Shown: piece by piece, positions 1-7,551 of the stretch
How positions within the stretch are numbered: the stretch's first letter is position 1
How the letters are laid out: each line of letters opens with the position of its first letter
Source of the DNA: RGZA01 sp964568585
Lineage (GTDB): Bacteria; Pseudomonadota; Alphaproteobacteria; UBA9219; RGZA01
Direction: 5' to 3'
DNA length: 64,000 nt
Assembly: GCA_964568585.1 (NCBI GenBank)
Contig: CAZMQI010000006.1
Coordinates: 19,873 to 83,872, forward strand
Position numbers and translations under genes: made by a program
Notes under the pieces: generated by a model
Told to the model about the DNA's origin: nothing
Seen by the model: only the letters and a program-made list of their open reading frames with translations
The model's database searches: none

Positions 1-100
1 GAAGGCAAAGAGGTAGGACGTGGCCAAAACGTTAGCCCTCGAACTCTTACTAAATCTTTAAATGCCTTAAAAATCAGGAGATTGGGTAAATCCAGCCAGA

Positions 101-724
101 TTAATCCAGTATGTCGATTTTGGAAGCTTCGCGGCCTTTTTGTGAGGTTGTGACCATCATGCGGATTTTGCGACCCGGCTCGATATCGTTAAGACCAGCA
201 CGCTCCAGAACGGAGCGGTGAACGAATACATCCTTGCTGCCATCTTCCGGCATTGCAAAACCGAAACCCTTATCGGTTTTGTACCATTTGATAGTACCTG
301 TCACTTCGACTTCAGGCCCGATTTGCTGGCGGGGTTGCCCACCACCAGAAAAGCCACCCGAAGAAAAATCGCTGCGGCCTTGTTCGCCGCGGCTATCGCG
401 GGCATCAAAATCGTTACGCTCACGTCGTTGTCCGCTGTTTGCGGATGGTTGCTGCGCGTTAGGATCAATTCCCATGACTTCCAGAATATGGGTAACTTGC
501 ATGCCGCGCTCGGATGGTACGACCATGCAACGAAGGCGCGTATTTTCTGCGAGCCCTTGCAGGCCTGCGCGTGTTACAACGGAGATGTGAAGAAACGCAT
601 CAGAAGAGTTGTTGTTGATGGCAACAAAACCAAACCCTTTGCTTCCATTGAACCATTTTACGATGCCATCAGCCTGAACGCCTTCACCGGCGGGCATGGC
701 AGAACCAAGATCATAACGAGACAA
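101..724 (-). CDS. Cold-shock protein with two CSD domains
   Basis: Encodes two cold-shock (OB-fold) domains joined by a Gly/Ser/Arg/Gln-rich linker of about 60 residues, a layout familiar from alphaproteobacterial double-CSD proteins that bind single-stranded RNA or DNA. Domain 1 has the RNP1-like KGFGFV and RNP2-like DAFLHIS; domain 2 has KGFGFAM and DVFVHRS. The TTG start at 724 is chosen because AGGGG lies seven bases upstream of it. The frame stays open to another TTG at 880; that version (259 residues) would add about 50 hydrophobic residues able to form one or two membrane helices, but I see no ribosome site for it. Domain assignment is firm, the start is not. Confidence 0.85.
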   Translation of the reverse strand: MSRYDLGSAMPAGEGVQADGIVKWFNGSKGFGFVAINNNSSDAFLHISVVTRAGLQGLAENTRLRCMVVPSERGMQVTHILEVMGIDPNAQQPSANSGQRRERNDFDARDSRGEQGRSDFSSGGFSGGGQPRQQIGPEVEVTGTIKWYKTDKGFGFAMPEDGSKDVFVHRSVLERAGLNDIEPGRKIRMMVTTSQKGREASKIDILD

Positions 725-1008
725 ACGACGCACCCCTGTAGAAACTACGCACCAAGTAAAATACCCACCAATAAATATTATGGCACATAACATAATAGTA
801 TGGATGGGCAAAACGAGACCATACACAATATACCAAAACAGAAGATTAACGTGCAACGCCCCAACGACAATAAAACGCAATTAATCAAAGGGGTTATTAC
901 TGGCAAAGGGGAACCAGTTACCACCGCTAATACTTTGTTTTGTTTAGTTTTTGTTAGTTAATAAGCTGGTAAAATGAACTTCGTCTCTGAAATGAGCCAT
1001 ACGTCACT

Positions 1009-2040
1009 ATGATACGCATCATTCTAACTCTTTGCTTAGCGGTTGTTGTACAGGCATCCCCCTGTTTTGCCGAGGACACCGCGCATGAACAAGTGGACGG
1101 GCAATCCGCAAGTCAATCAGCTGTGCAAGTCCCACCTGCATTACTCGCGCAAAATCCCACTGCTTGGCAAAATATCAAAGATTTCGATGACACGGCTTTG
1201 TTTGCAGTTGCTGGCCCTCCAACGCAAGAAGATGCCGAACGCGCGCGTGCCGATACCCAATTATACGAAGACATGGTCAATCACTTTGATGATCTGGAAG
1301 ATGAAGATGATGAATATCTATTCGTTATCGAAGCTTTGTTTGATCCTGAAGACTCATCGCGTCCTGCAAGCTTGCGAATGGATGATGACGTGGATGATAA
1401 TATTAATGAAAACACCCCAACGCCAAACCTAACCTCATCGATATACATCGATACAGTTCGACCGACATTCTTCCCTGGCTTTCAAATCAAGCCACGAGCG
1501 TTAGACCCCGATAAAAAAGATAATGCGGATGCGCGTTCATTATTCGCTGATTTAAACAGGCCACGTGTCGATGATATTCTAAATGATGAAAAACCTATCA
1601 TCCCTGACCAAGCACCGCCGCAAGCTGCCGTGCCGCTGCTTCCAGGAACTACAAAAGATGTGGCAGAAAAAGCCGGCAAGATAAATGCACCGCCAAAGCA
1701 ACGCCCGCTATCGCCGGATGAAGAAACGCTCGGCGCATTAAAGGAAGCTGTAAAAGAGTTAGGCTTGGAGAACAAACTGAATCTCGGCAAAGGTGCTGGT
1801 GGTCATCAGGCTTTGGAAAGCAATGAAGTAGCACCTAAAGAAGCAGCAACCGCAGACGCCGCGCCCGATGTCGCTCAGCAGAAACGAACGCCACTTACGG
1901 CCAAACAACGCGCTTACCTGAAAAAGAAGGCGCGTAAAGCACCGCAGCCACGTCGCCGTGTGAAACCGGTTGAAGCCGCACCGGAAACACCACCGCCGCC
2001 GCCAAAAGAAAGTGGCGGTCTATTCGACGATCTTTTCTAG
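1009..2040 (+). CDS. Secreted low-complexity protein of unknown function
   Basis: I do not recognise this family. The 343-residue product opens with a good Sec signal peptide (hydrophobic core ILTLCLAVVVQ, probable cleavage after PCFA near residue 21), so it should be periplasmic or exported. The mature part is acidic in its first half (a DDLEDEDDEYLF stretch near residue 93) and turns strongly basic and proline-rich near the C-terminus (KKKARKAPQPRRRVKP, then a run of prolines). It ends in GGLFDDLF, which looks like a short binding peptide. There are no cysteines in the mature protein. Its last 21 bases overlap the end of the convergent TPR/glycosyltransferase gene. A flagellar or envelope role would be a guess from location only. 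Confidence 0.6.
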   Translation: MIRIILTLCLAVVVQASPCFAEDTAHEQVDGQSASQSAVQVPPALLAQNPTAWQNIKDFDDTALFAVAGPPTQEDAERARADTQLYEDMVNHFDDLEDEDDEYLFVIEALFDPEDSSRPASLRMDDDVDDNINENTPTPNLTSSIYIDTVRPTFFPGFQIKPRALDPDKKDNADARSLFADLNRPRVDDILNDEKPIIPDQAPPQAAVPLLPGTTKDVAEKAGKINAPPKQRPLSPDEETLGALKEAVKELGLENKLNLGKGAGGHQALESNEVAPKEAATADAAPDVAQQKRTPLTAKQRAYLKKKARKAPQPRRRVKPVEAAPETPPPPPKESGGLFDDLF

Positions 2041-3534
2041 AAGATTTTTAGTTGTTGCAATCACATCGCTCCACACGCCATCGTTCTGTTGACGGATGAG
2101 TGTTGCCGATGAATACCATGGTGATGTTTGCATGGATTGGGTGGCGTTGATATTTTCCCTGTCAAACCAATGCCACATTAATCCGCGGGAATGTGGAAGG
2201 AGCACGGTTGTTTTCACGCCGCATGCGCCCGCCATATGCGCGGTGGTGTTGCTCACGGTTATTACTTCATCTAATGCGGAAATTTGAGCAGCAAAGTCGT
2301 CCAGCGATACACGTTGATTGATACGGGTGTCGTCAATCAATCCCCAGTTGTTCTTCTTTGCAAGCGCCAGATCATCCGCGAGCTCGCCATATTGCAGGCT
2401 GATGAATAAATGCGGGGAGTTTTCCAATAGCGGCGCCCAATCAGCGATTGAACTGCTTTTCGGGTCGCCTTGACGTAATGGCTTGCTCTTCCATGATATG
2501 CCGATGACGCGGCCAGTTTTGCCATGCTGTTTTTTTAAATCTGCGTAGCGTGTTTTAAGCTGCGCTACTTGCACAGCATCAGGAATGAAAAGGGTTTTCT
2601 GTTGTGGAAATGTTGCGAATGAATTGCGTAAATGCTTCCCCAATTGTCCGGCTGAGCATTGTGCAACAATAGAGGAGTGTGTGAGAGCGGAATCCGTTGG
2701 ATCGCAGCGTGTGATGAAGGTGATACCCGGAAAACTGCGTTCGAACAACGCCTTCAACCGTTCATCACATTCGACAATCAATCCGCCACTACAGAACTTG
2801 TGCGCGTCATCTAGCATCGTTGAATATAAAATTTCTTCACCCGCGCCTTGTTCACCCCATACCAATAATTTTCCATGCGTGATTGGCTTGCCATCCCATA
2901 ATGGCGCGGTGAAAGGTCTGCGTTTTACGATGCCGCCAAAGCGAGCTTCGTAATGTTGCCAGCCTCCAGCTAAATCACCACTACGGAATTCCGTATATGC
3001 CAATTGTGTTGTGATATGTGCATTTGCTGGATCTGCCTTGAGTGCATTACGGTAATAACGCAACGCCTCTTCATAATTGGGAATATCCAGTTCTATTCCG
3101 CCAAGACTGGATAAGGCGATGCTATTTGTTGGCTCAAGGTCCAGTGCTTTTTTATAAAACACTTCCGCATCTTTGGGCTGGCCATTTGCCTTAAGTAAAT
3201 GTGCATGGGTCAGCAACAGTTCAGCGGAGCATACAGGGGATTCCGCGAATTCTTTCGTTGCTTTCAAACCCAAGTCTGGTCTGTTGGTTTTATATGCGTG
3301 ATTGGCATAGGCAATCACCATTGCAGGGTCATCTGCAAAGCCGGGCAACCCTTCATCAAGGATTTTCATGGCGGCATCAGGCATATTCAGCGCGTTCAGC
3401 ACTGACGCCATTTCAATCAATATCGCCGCGCTAGCGTGTTTGATGCGCGCGCCATCAAGCATCACTAATGCTTCCTGCATCTTGCCACTTTGACAAAGGC
3501 TGCGCGCCTGATTGATGATGGTGTTATCGCTCAC
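2020..3534 (-). CDS. TPR protein with C-terminal glycosyltransferase-like domain (copy 1)
   Basis: The 504-residue product has about five tetratricopeptide repeats in its N-terminal half (for example near residues 105-175, with typical A..LDLEP and AL..DP endings) and a C-terminal domain of the GT-B, heptosyltransferase-like type, with a GISWKSKP strand and a late VSNTTAHMAGACGV motif where these enzymes bind the nucleotide sugar. It is a paralogue of the 7552-9105 protein in layout. Caulobacter FlmG, a flagellin glycosyltransferase, also combines TPR and transferase domains. With flagellin genes next door, flagellin glycosylation is a reasonable inference, but the sugar and acceptor are unknown. 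Confidence 0.72.
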   Translation of the reverse strand: MSDNTIINQARSLCQSGKMQEALVMLDGARIKHASAAILIEMASVLNALNMPDAAMKILDEGLPGFADDPAMVIAYANHAYKTNRPDLGLKATKEFAESPVCSAELLLTHAHLLKANGQPKDAEVFYKKALDLEPTNSIALSSLGGIELDIPNYEEALRYYRNALKADPANAHITTQLAYTEFRSGDLAGGWQHYEARFGGIVKRRPFTAPLWDGKPITHGKLLVWGEQGAGEEILYSTMLDDAHKFCSGGLIVECDERLKALFERSFPGITFITRCDPTDSALTHSSIVAQCSAGQLGKHLRNSFATFPQQKTLFIPDAVQVAQLKTRYADLKKQHGKTGRVIGISWKSKPLRQGDPKSSSIADWAPLLENSPHLFISLQYGELADDLALAKKNNWGLIDDTRINQRVSLDDFAAQISALDEVITVSNTTAHMAGACGVKTTVLLPHSRGLMWHWFDRENINATQSMQTSPWYSSATLIRQQNDGVWSDVIATTKNLLEKIVE

Positions 3535-3559
3535 GAAAGGCCTTGCGAAACTGTGGACA

Positions 3560-3592
3560 TAAAAAAAGCTTTCAGAATGTTTCCTGAAAGCT
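3560..3592 (-). terminator. Rho-independent terminator after the FlaG-like gene
   Basis: A 9-bp perfect stem (AGCTTTCAG with CTGAAAGCT) around an 8-base loop is followed on the minus strand by seven T residues. It ends transcription of the 3660-4016 gene before the next minus-strand gene, which begins at 3534 and therefore probably has its own promoter or relies on read-through. Confidence 0.75.
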
Positions 3593-3659
3593 GTCTAAAT
3601 CTGTCCCATAATCTGTCACAACGGCGTTGTTCCGCCAAATACTTTAAGAGTCCTAATGA

Positions 3660-4016
3660 CTAGGAGTCATAAAGTTGTTCGGTTGCTTCTTTAATCTCCG
3701 CATCGCGGGCTGCTTCTTCCTTCTTATCAACTACGGGCTGATATTTTGAATGGCCATCGGCGCCAAGACCTACCCGAAGATAGGCAAGCACTGCACTTGA
3801 AGGGGTTTGTAATTGTACTGTACCCGATTGGTTGAGGAATTCTGTGATAACCACACCAGCAAGGCGGTCATAGCGAAGGCGAGGGTTTAAAGGCTGCGCG
3901 GTGGCTACCTTTGCACTTACGCTTTCTGCTTGTGCCGCAACTACACCTACAGGAGAATCTGTAGCTGTGTTTGCCTTCACGTTAGCAATCGTTTTACTGG
4001 TAATTGCTTCAACCAT
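3660..4016 (-). CDS. Small FlaG-like flagellar-locus protein
   Basis: The 118-residue product has a disordered Ala/Thr/Val-rich first half and a conserved-looking segment (RLAGVVITEFLNQSGTVQLQTPS, residues about 52-74, then a helix) that resembles the C-terminal part of FlaG proteins, where a two-strand D..TG.VV..V.....G.VI.Q.P pattern precedes a helix. Similarity is by eye and weak. The ATG at 4016 is preferred to one seven codons upstream because GGGGA sits seven bases before it. It lies divergent to flagellin 1 and is followed by its own terminator. FlaG proteins affect filament length in other bacteria; the role here is inference. Confidence 0.55.
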   Translation of the reverse strand: MVEAITSKTIANVKANTATDSPVGVVAAQAESVSAKVATAQPLNPRLRYDRLAGVVITEFLNQSGTVQLQTPSSAVLAYLRVGLGADGHSKYQPVVDKKEEAARDAEIKEATEQLYDS

Positions 4017-4331
4017 TTTAAATTCCCCGCCTGACATCTTCTCTTTGAAGATTGTTCAGGCCATCGTTATTTTTGTACGGTTGGTGGTATGTGCATTGCA
4101 CCAAATAATGGCCGCGCCGCGCGAAAACCCATTCGTACATATATCAGTATGTTATCCTCACAAGATTAACAAAGTGTTACCAAGAGGCATATTTGTTCCG
4201 GACGGCATACGAATGCTGGGTTGGGCAGTTTCTGCATGGAAGTTTTTTCCTGCTAGGAAAATTTTGCCGAGGGGATGAATGCGTCCATGTTCGCAAATGA
4301 TTGATTCAACTTACGTTTTTTTGTTGAAACT
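4017..4331. other. Intergenic region between the FlaG-like gene and flagellin 1
   Basis: The first 315 bases of this divergent gap hold no convincing gene. They must contain the promoter of the minus-strand FlaG-like gene, but I find neither a sigma-54 GG-N10-GC element nor a clear -35/-10 pair in that direction. Confidence 0.5.
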
Positions 4332-4347
4332 TGGCACTCATTTAGCA
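4332..4347 (+). promoter_or_regulatory. Sigma-54-type promoter of flagellin 1
   Basis: TGGCACTCATTTAGCA has the invariant GG-N10-GC spacing of sigma-54 promoters; only the -12 box (TAGC instead of TTGC) departs from consensus. It predicts a transcript start near 4357 and a leader of about 79 bases. Late flagellar genes of Caulobacter and other alphaproteobacteria use such promoters with the activator FlbD. Confidence 0.72.
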
Positions 4348-4363
4348 TAGAGTGTATCACCTT

Positions 4364-4410
4364 CAATTGGGTAATCCAGTTGGAGGAGTGGATATGAAGG
4401 AGTCGTATCC
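4364..4410 (+). promoter_or_regulatory. Structured 5' leader of flagellin 1 (two hairpins)
   Basis: Hairpin A pairs CAATTGG (4364-4370) with CCAGTTG (4376-4382), one G-U pair. Hairpin B pairs GGATATG (4390-4396) with CGTATCC (4404-4410), one U-G pair, and shows the 7-base loop AAGGAGT. The real ribosome site AAGGAG (4422-4427) lies downstream, eight bases before the ATG. The loop is the same as in the flagellin 2 leader although the stems differ. FlbT controls flagellin mRNA through its leader in Caulobacter, so this may be its target; a CsrA-type GGA-loop site is the alternative. Confidence 0.55.
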
Positions 4411-4435
4411 AGACTGATCGAAAGGAGTTCTACTC

Positions 4436-5266
4436 ATGCCTATTTCAAGTGTATCGCTAACCGCAGGCGCACGCGCAAATTTGTTGTCATTGCAACAAAC
4501 TGCAAGTCTATTAAACACAACTCAAAATCGTCTATCAACCGGTAAGAGAGTTTCATCAGCTCTTGATGGCGCAACCGCTTACTTTGCTAGCGTTGGTTTC
4601 TTAAACCGCGCAAACGATTTATCCAACATTAAAGATGGTCTATCCAACGCGTTGCAAACAGTTAAGTCTGCATCGGGCGCGATCGACAGCATCACCAAGA
4701 TTGTTCAGCAAGCTCAAGGTCTCACGACCTCTGCTCTGCAAACAACCGACAGTGATACGCGTTCGGGTCTTGCTGTACAGTTCAACGACTTGCTCGTTCA
4801 AGTTAACTCACTTGTAAACGACGCAACGTTCAACGGTACCAACCTCATCGGTCAGACATCAATCAGCTTGGTGGTTTACTTCAACGAAACCAACACCAGC
4901 AAGTTGACGATTACTAACACCAACTTGTCGATTAACACGGCCGGCGGTCTCAGCGTTGCTGTGGCTGCTGCGGGCTTCATATCCGACAGTAACATCAACA
5001 CTGCGGTGTCTCAGTTGACCACCGCATTGACCAAGTTGCGTACGACGTCTTCAAGCTTTGGTAACAACACCACTGTTATTACCACACGCCAAGACTTCAC
5101 CAGCAACTTGATCAACACCTTGCAGACTGCTTCAGATAACCTGACGCTGGCTGATACCAACGAAGAAGGCGCGAACTTGCAAGCCTTGCAAGCACGTAAC
5201 TCCTTGGGTATTACGTCACTTGGTATCTCGGGTCAGCTCCAACAAGCAATTCTCAAATTGTTCTAA
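4436..5266 (+). CDS. Flagellin, copy 1
   Basis: Filament subunit of 276 residues. The N-terminal D0/D1 helices (NLLSLQQTASLLNTTQNRLS, then TGKRVSSALDGATAYF) and the C-terminal helices ending in SLGISGQLQQAILKLF are typical; the variable middle, about residues 145-195, is short, so the filament surface domain is nearly absent and is rich in Thr, Asn and Ser. The protein is identical to the product of 6655-7485. By eye the DNA is also identical from the ATG through 5253, then differs only at 5254 and 5258, both silent, and the flanks do not match. Transcribed from the sigma-54 site upstream and ended by a strong terminator. AAGGAG eight bases before the ATG sets the start. Confidence 0.97.
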   Translation: MPISSVSLTAGARANLLSLQQTASLLNTTQNRLSTGKRVSSALDGATAYFASVGFLNRANDLSNIKDGLSNALQTVKSASGAIDSITKIVQQAQGLTTSALQTTDSDTRSGLAVQFNDLLVQVNSLVNDATFNGTNLIGQTSISLVVYFNETNTSKLTITNTNLSINTAGGLSVAVAAAGFISDSNINTAVSQLTTALTKLRTTSSSFGNNTTVITTRQDFTSNLINTLQTASDNLTLADTNEEGANLQALQARNSLGITSLGISGQLQQAILKLF

Positions 5267-5289
5267 TAGTTGGATATATAATAAGATTA

Positions 5290-5317
5290 GGGGCGCTGGA
5301 AACAGCGCCCCTTTTTT
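5290..5317 (+). terminator. Rho-independent terminator of flagellin 1
   Basis: A 9-bp GC-rich stem (GGGGCGCTG with CAGCGCCCC), a GAAA tetraloop and six T residues follow the flagellin stop codon by about 23 bases. Confidence 0.93.
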
Positions 5318-5509
5318 GTTGGTCATTCTTTCTGACCAATTTTATGCATTTATGGTTGCGGTCTGTTTATTTATTAATCACCATACTGATATATACTTAT
5401 TACATCGGCTCCCTGCCTATGGGCGGACGGTTACGGTTCTCTCGCGTCGCGGTTTGCGCGTGACAAGACCCCAAAAATAATCCACCATAATTGCGCTAAG
5501 CGAACAGTT

Positions 5510-5525
5510 TGGCACAAGTGTTGCA
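5510..5525 (+). promoter_or_regulatory. Sigma-54-type promoter of flbT-flaF
   Basis: TGGCACAAGTGTTGCA is a near-perfect sigma-54 promoter (TGGCAC-N5-TTGCA). The expected start is near 5536, 23 bases before the flbT ATG. It puts the flagellin regulators in the same late class as flagellin 1. Confidence 0.88.
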
Positions 5526-5558
5526 AAAAGGCATGGGTAGGGAAGGAGTCCTTAAGTT

Positions 5559-5966
5559 ATGCCCCTAAAGATCAGGGTAAGACCCGAAGAAAAATTCTAT
5601 GCAGGTGGCGCCGTCCTTAAGAATGTCGGCAAGCACTCCGCTGATCTATTGATCTTGTCGGACAGCCCCGTTCTGCGTGATGATTATTTAATGAATACCG
5701 AAGACCGCGGCTCCTCAGACGCCGCAGAAGTTTATTTTCTATTACAAATTTTATATCTGTTCAAAGGGAAGGGGCAACCGCTGGACGGTCTGGTTATTCA
5801 AACCATTCGTAATTTTGCGTCGATCTACCCAACCCTACAGAACCATATCGAAACCATCATTCAACATCTGGAGGCTGGTGAAGCCTTCAAAGCACTTCGG
5901 CTTGGTCATGAGATATTGGCCATGCAGAACAAGACCACTACACTTACGTCTCTAACAACACTATAG
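5559..5966 (+). CDS. flbT: Flagellin mRNA regulator FlbT
   Basis: The 135-residue product matches FlbT by its N-terminal pattern (MPLKIRVRPEEKFYAGGAVLKN), a central LRDDYLMNTED stretch corresponding to the family's LREKDIM, and a helical C-terminus. In Caulobacter FlbT binds the flagellin mRNA leader and shortens its life until the hook is complete. It is followed eight bases later by flaF, its usual partner, and sits between two flagellin genes whose leaders carry hairpins with a shared loop. The start is supported by AAGGAG ten bases upstream. The Thr/Leu-rich tail (KTTTLTSLTTL) is unremarkable. Confidence 0.9.
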   Translation: MPLKIRVRPEEKFYAGGAVLKNVGKHSADLLILSDSPVLRDDYLMNTEDRGSSDAAEVYFLLQILYLFKGKGQPLDGLVIQTIRNFASIYPTLQNHIETIIQHLEAGEAFKALRLGHEILAMQNKTTTLTSLTTL

Positions 5967-5974
5967 GAGGATCT

Positions 5975-6373
5975 ATGTCCAGTACTGCAAAACAAGTTGG
6001 TTCTTATACCCAAAATCAAAAAGAAACCGAAACCGTACGTGAAACCGAAGCGCGTGCTTTGATCAATTGCGCCAGTCGTTTGGTGGCAGCTCAAGACATC
6101 AATAACGGTTATGAATATTACATTGATGCAATCAAGCATAACCAGGAGCTTTGGACATTGTTCCAAGTGATGTTGGCTGATCCACAAAACCCATTGCCAC
6201 GTGATTTGAAGATCACCCTGCTTAACCTCAGCCGCTATGTAGACAAAGTAAGCCTGCGCGCTTCAGCTGAATACAACCCTGATTTGCTCAACAGCTTGAT
6301 TGATATTAACAAGCAAATCGCAGCAGGTTTAAGCGTAACGCCATCAGCTGAATCGCAAGCTGTACCTGCGTAA
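5975..6373 (+). CDS. flaF: Flagellin biosynthesis regulator FlaF
   Basis: The 132-residue helical product shows the FlaF pattern: an ETEARALINCASRL helix, then NQELWTLFQVMLADPQNPLP and LKITLLNLSRYVDK. In Caulobacter FlaF is needed for flagellin translation or secretion and opposes FlbT. Translation starts eight bases after flbT, with AGGAGG just before the ATG, so the two genes form one operon. A terminator follows at 6408. The C-terminal 20 residues are not conserved in the family as far as I recall. Confidence 0.92.
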   Translation: MSSTAKQVGSYTQNQKETETVRETEARALINCASRLVAAQDINNGYEYYIDAIKHNQELWTLFQVMLADPQNPLPRDLKITLLNLSRYVDKVSLRASAEYNPDLLNSLIDINKQIAAGLSVTPSAESQAVPA

Positions 6374-6407
6374 CGCACGTTAATACCTAGATCCTAATCT
6401 ATAGATG

Positions 6408-6445
6408 GGGACAATGCCTGTGGCGTTGTCCCTTTTCTATTTTTT
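6408..6445 (+). terminator. Rho-independent terminator of flbT-flaF
   Basis: An 11-bp stem (GGGACAATGCC with GGCGTTGTCCC, one G-U pair) and a three-base loop precede a T-rich run (TTTTCTATTTTTT). It separates the operon from flagellin 2, which needs its own promoter. Confidence 0.85.
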
Positions 6446-6564
6446 GGTACCCAGTTTGTTCAATAACCACAGTGCAAACTAGCAAATCTTTATGGGTTCT
6501 TTATGTTTAGTACCTCTATGTATGTTTATGAAATTATTGCGTTTTTTCAATAATTTCTTAAACA

Positions 6565-6576
6565 ATACAATTGTAT
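6565..6576. promoter_or_regulatory. Perfect 12-bp palindrome upstream of flagellin 2
   Basis: ATACAATTGTAT is a perfect palindrome nine bases before a possible -10 box, TATAAC at 6585-6590. No good -35 box is placed at the usual distance. A factor binding here could activate or block flagellin 2. Function is inferred from position and symmetry only. Confidence 0.35.
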
Positions 6577-6610
6577 GATTACTATATAACCTGACGTTTT
6601 TGTCGGGGGG

Positions 6611-6629
6611 GGTGCAAAGGAGTTGCGCC
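6611..6629 (+). promoter_or_regulatory. Leader hairpin of flagellin 2 with shared loop
   Basis: GGTGCA (6611-6616) pairs with TGCGCC (6624-6629), one U-G pair, leaving the 7-base loop AAGGAGT, exactly the loop of hairpin B before flagellin 1. The stems are different in sequence, which argues for selection on structure and loop. The working ribosome site is probably AAAGGA at 6641-6646, eight bases before the ATG. Confidence 0.55.
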
Positions 6630-6654
6630 TTGGGTTTCTGAAAGGATTTCAATA

Positions 6655-7485
6655 ATGCCTATTTCAAGTGTATCGCTAACCGCAGGCGCACGCGCAAATT
6701 TGTTGTCATTGCAACAAACTGCAAGTCTATTAAACACAACTCAAAATCGTCTATCAACCGGTAAGAGAGTTTCATCAGCTCTTGATGGCGCAACCGCTTA
6801 CTTTGCTAGCGTTGGTTTCTTAAACCGCGCAAACGATTTATCCAACATTAAAGATGGTCTATCCAACGCGTTGCAAACAGTTAAGTCTGCATCGGGCGCG
6901 ATCGACAGCATCACCAAGATTGTTCAGCAAGCTCAAGGTCTCACGACCTCTGCTCTGCAAACAACCGACAGTGATACGCGTTCGGGTCTTGCTGTACAGT
7001 TCAACGACTTGCTCGTTCAAGTTAACTCACTTGTAAACGACGCAACGTTCAACGGTACCAACCTCATCGGTCAGACATCAATCAGCTTGGTGGTTTACTT
7101 CAACGAAACCAACACCAGCAAGTTGACGATTACTAACACCAACTTGTCGATTAACACGGCCGGCGGTCTCAGCGTTGCTGTGGCTGCTGCGGGCTTCATA
7201 TCCGACAGTAACATCAACACTGCGGTGTCTCAGTTGACCACCGCATTGACCAAGTTGCGTACGACGTCTTCAAGCTTTGGTAACAACACCACTGTTATTA
7301 CCACACGCCAAGACTTCACCAGCAACTTGATCAACACCTTGCAGACTGCTTCAGATAACCTGACGCTGGCTGATACCAACGAAGAAGGCGCGAACTTGCA
7401 AGCCTTGCAAGCACGTAACTCCTTGGGTATTACGTCACTTGGTATCTCGGGTCAGCTCCAACAAGCAATTCTGAAACTGTTCTAA
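6655..7485 (+). CDS. Flagellin, copy 2
   Basis: This 276-residue flagellin is identical in protein to copy 1 at 4436-5266. The coding DNA matches copy 1 from the first base of the ATG to within about a dozen bases of the stop, but the leader and the 3' region are unrelated apart from the AAGGAGT hairpin. No sigma-54 promoter of good quality precedes it: TGGTACCCAGTTTGTT at 6445 has GT in place of the -12 GC and overlaps the flaF terminator. It may therefore be expressed at a different time from copy 1 while giving the same subunit. A strong terminator follows at 7511. Confidence 0.97.
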   Translation: MPISSVSLTAGARANLLSLQQTASLLNTTQNRLSTGKRVSSALDGATAYFASVGFLNRANDLSNIKDGLSNALQTVKSASGAIDSITKIVQQAQGLTTSALQTTDSDTRSGLAVQFNDLLVQVNSLVNDATFNGTNLIGQTSISLVVYFNETNTSKLTITNTNLSINTAGGLSVAVAAAGFISDSNINTAVSQLTTALTKLRTTSSSFGNNTTVITTRQDFTSNLINTLQTASDNLTLADTNEEGANLQALQARNSLGITSLGISGQLQQAILKLF

Positions 7486-7510
7486 GCCTTACGGCTATCT
7501 AACAGAATAT

Positions 7511-7538
7511 GGGGCATCCTCGCGGATGCCCCTTTTTT
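7511..7538 (+). terminator. Rho-independent terminator of flagellin 2
   Basis: A 9-bp stem (GGGGCATCC with GGATGCCCC), a TCGC loop and six T residues. It separates flagellin 2 from the convergent gene that ends at 7552. Confidence 0.93.
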
Positions 7539-7551
7539 GTTCTGCTGCAAA

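Noticed and set aside
1..161. Plus-strand frame open from the window edge to about 161
   Set aside because: It could be the tail of an upstream gene, but it runs antisense into the cold-shock gene and about 50 codons is too little to judge.
218..790. Plus-strand frame of 190 codons
   Set aside because: Antisense to the double cold-shock protein; composition follows the real gene's codon pattern and no family is evident.
3901..4278. Plus-strand frame of 125 codons
   Set aside because: Mostly antisense to the FlaG-like gene and the divergent control region; no ribosome site or recognisable protein.
6445..6460. Sigma-54 promoter for flagellin 2
   Set aside because: TGGTACCCAGTTTGTT lacks the -12 GC and overlaps the T-run of the flaF terminator.
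4635..7036. Sixty-codon frames inside both flagellin genes
   Set aside because: Identical only because the flagellin genes are identical; they are shadows in another frame.
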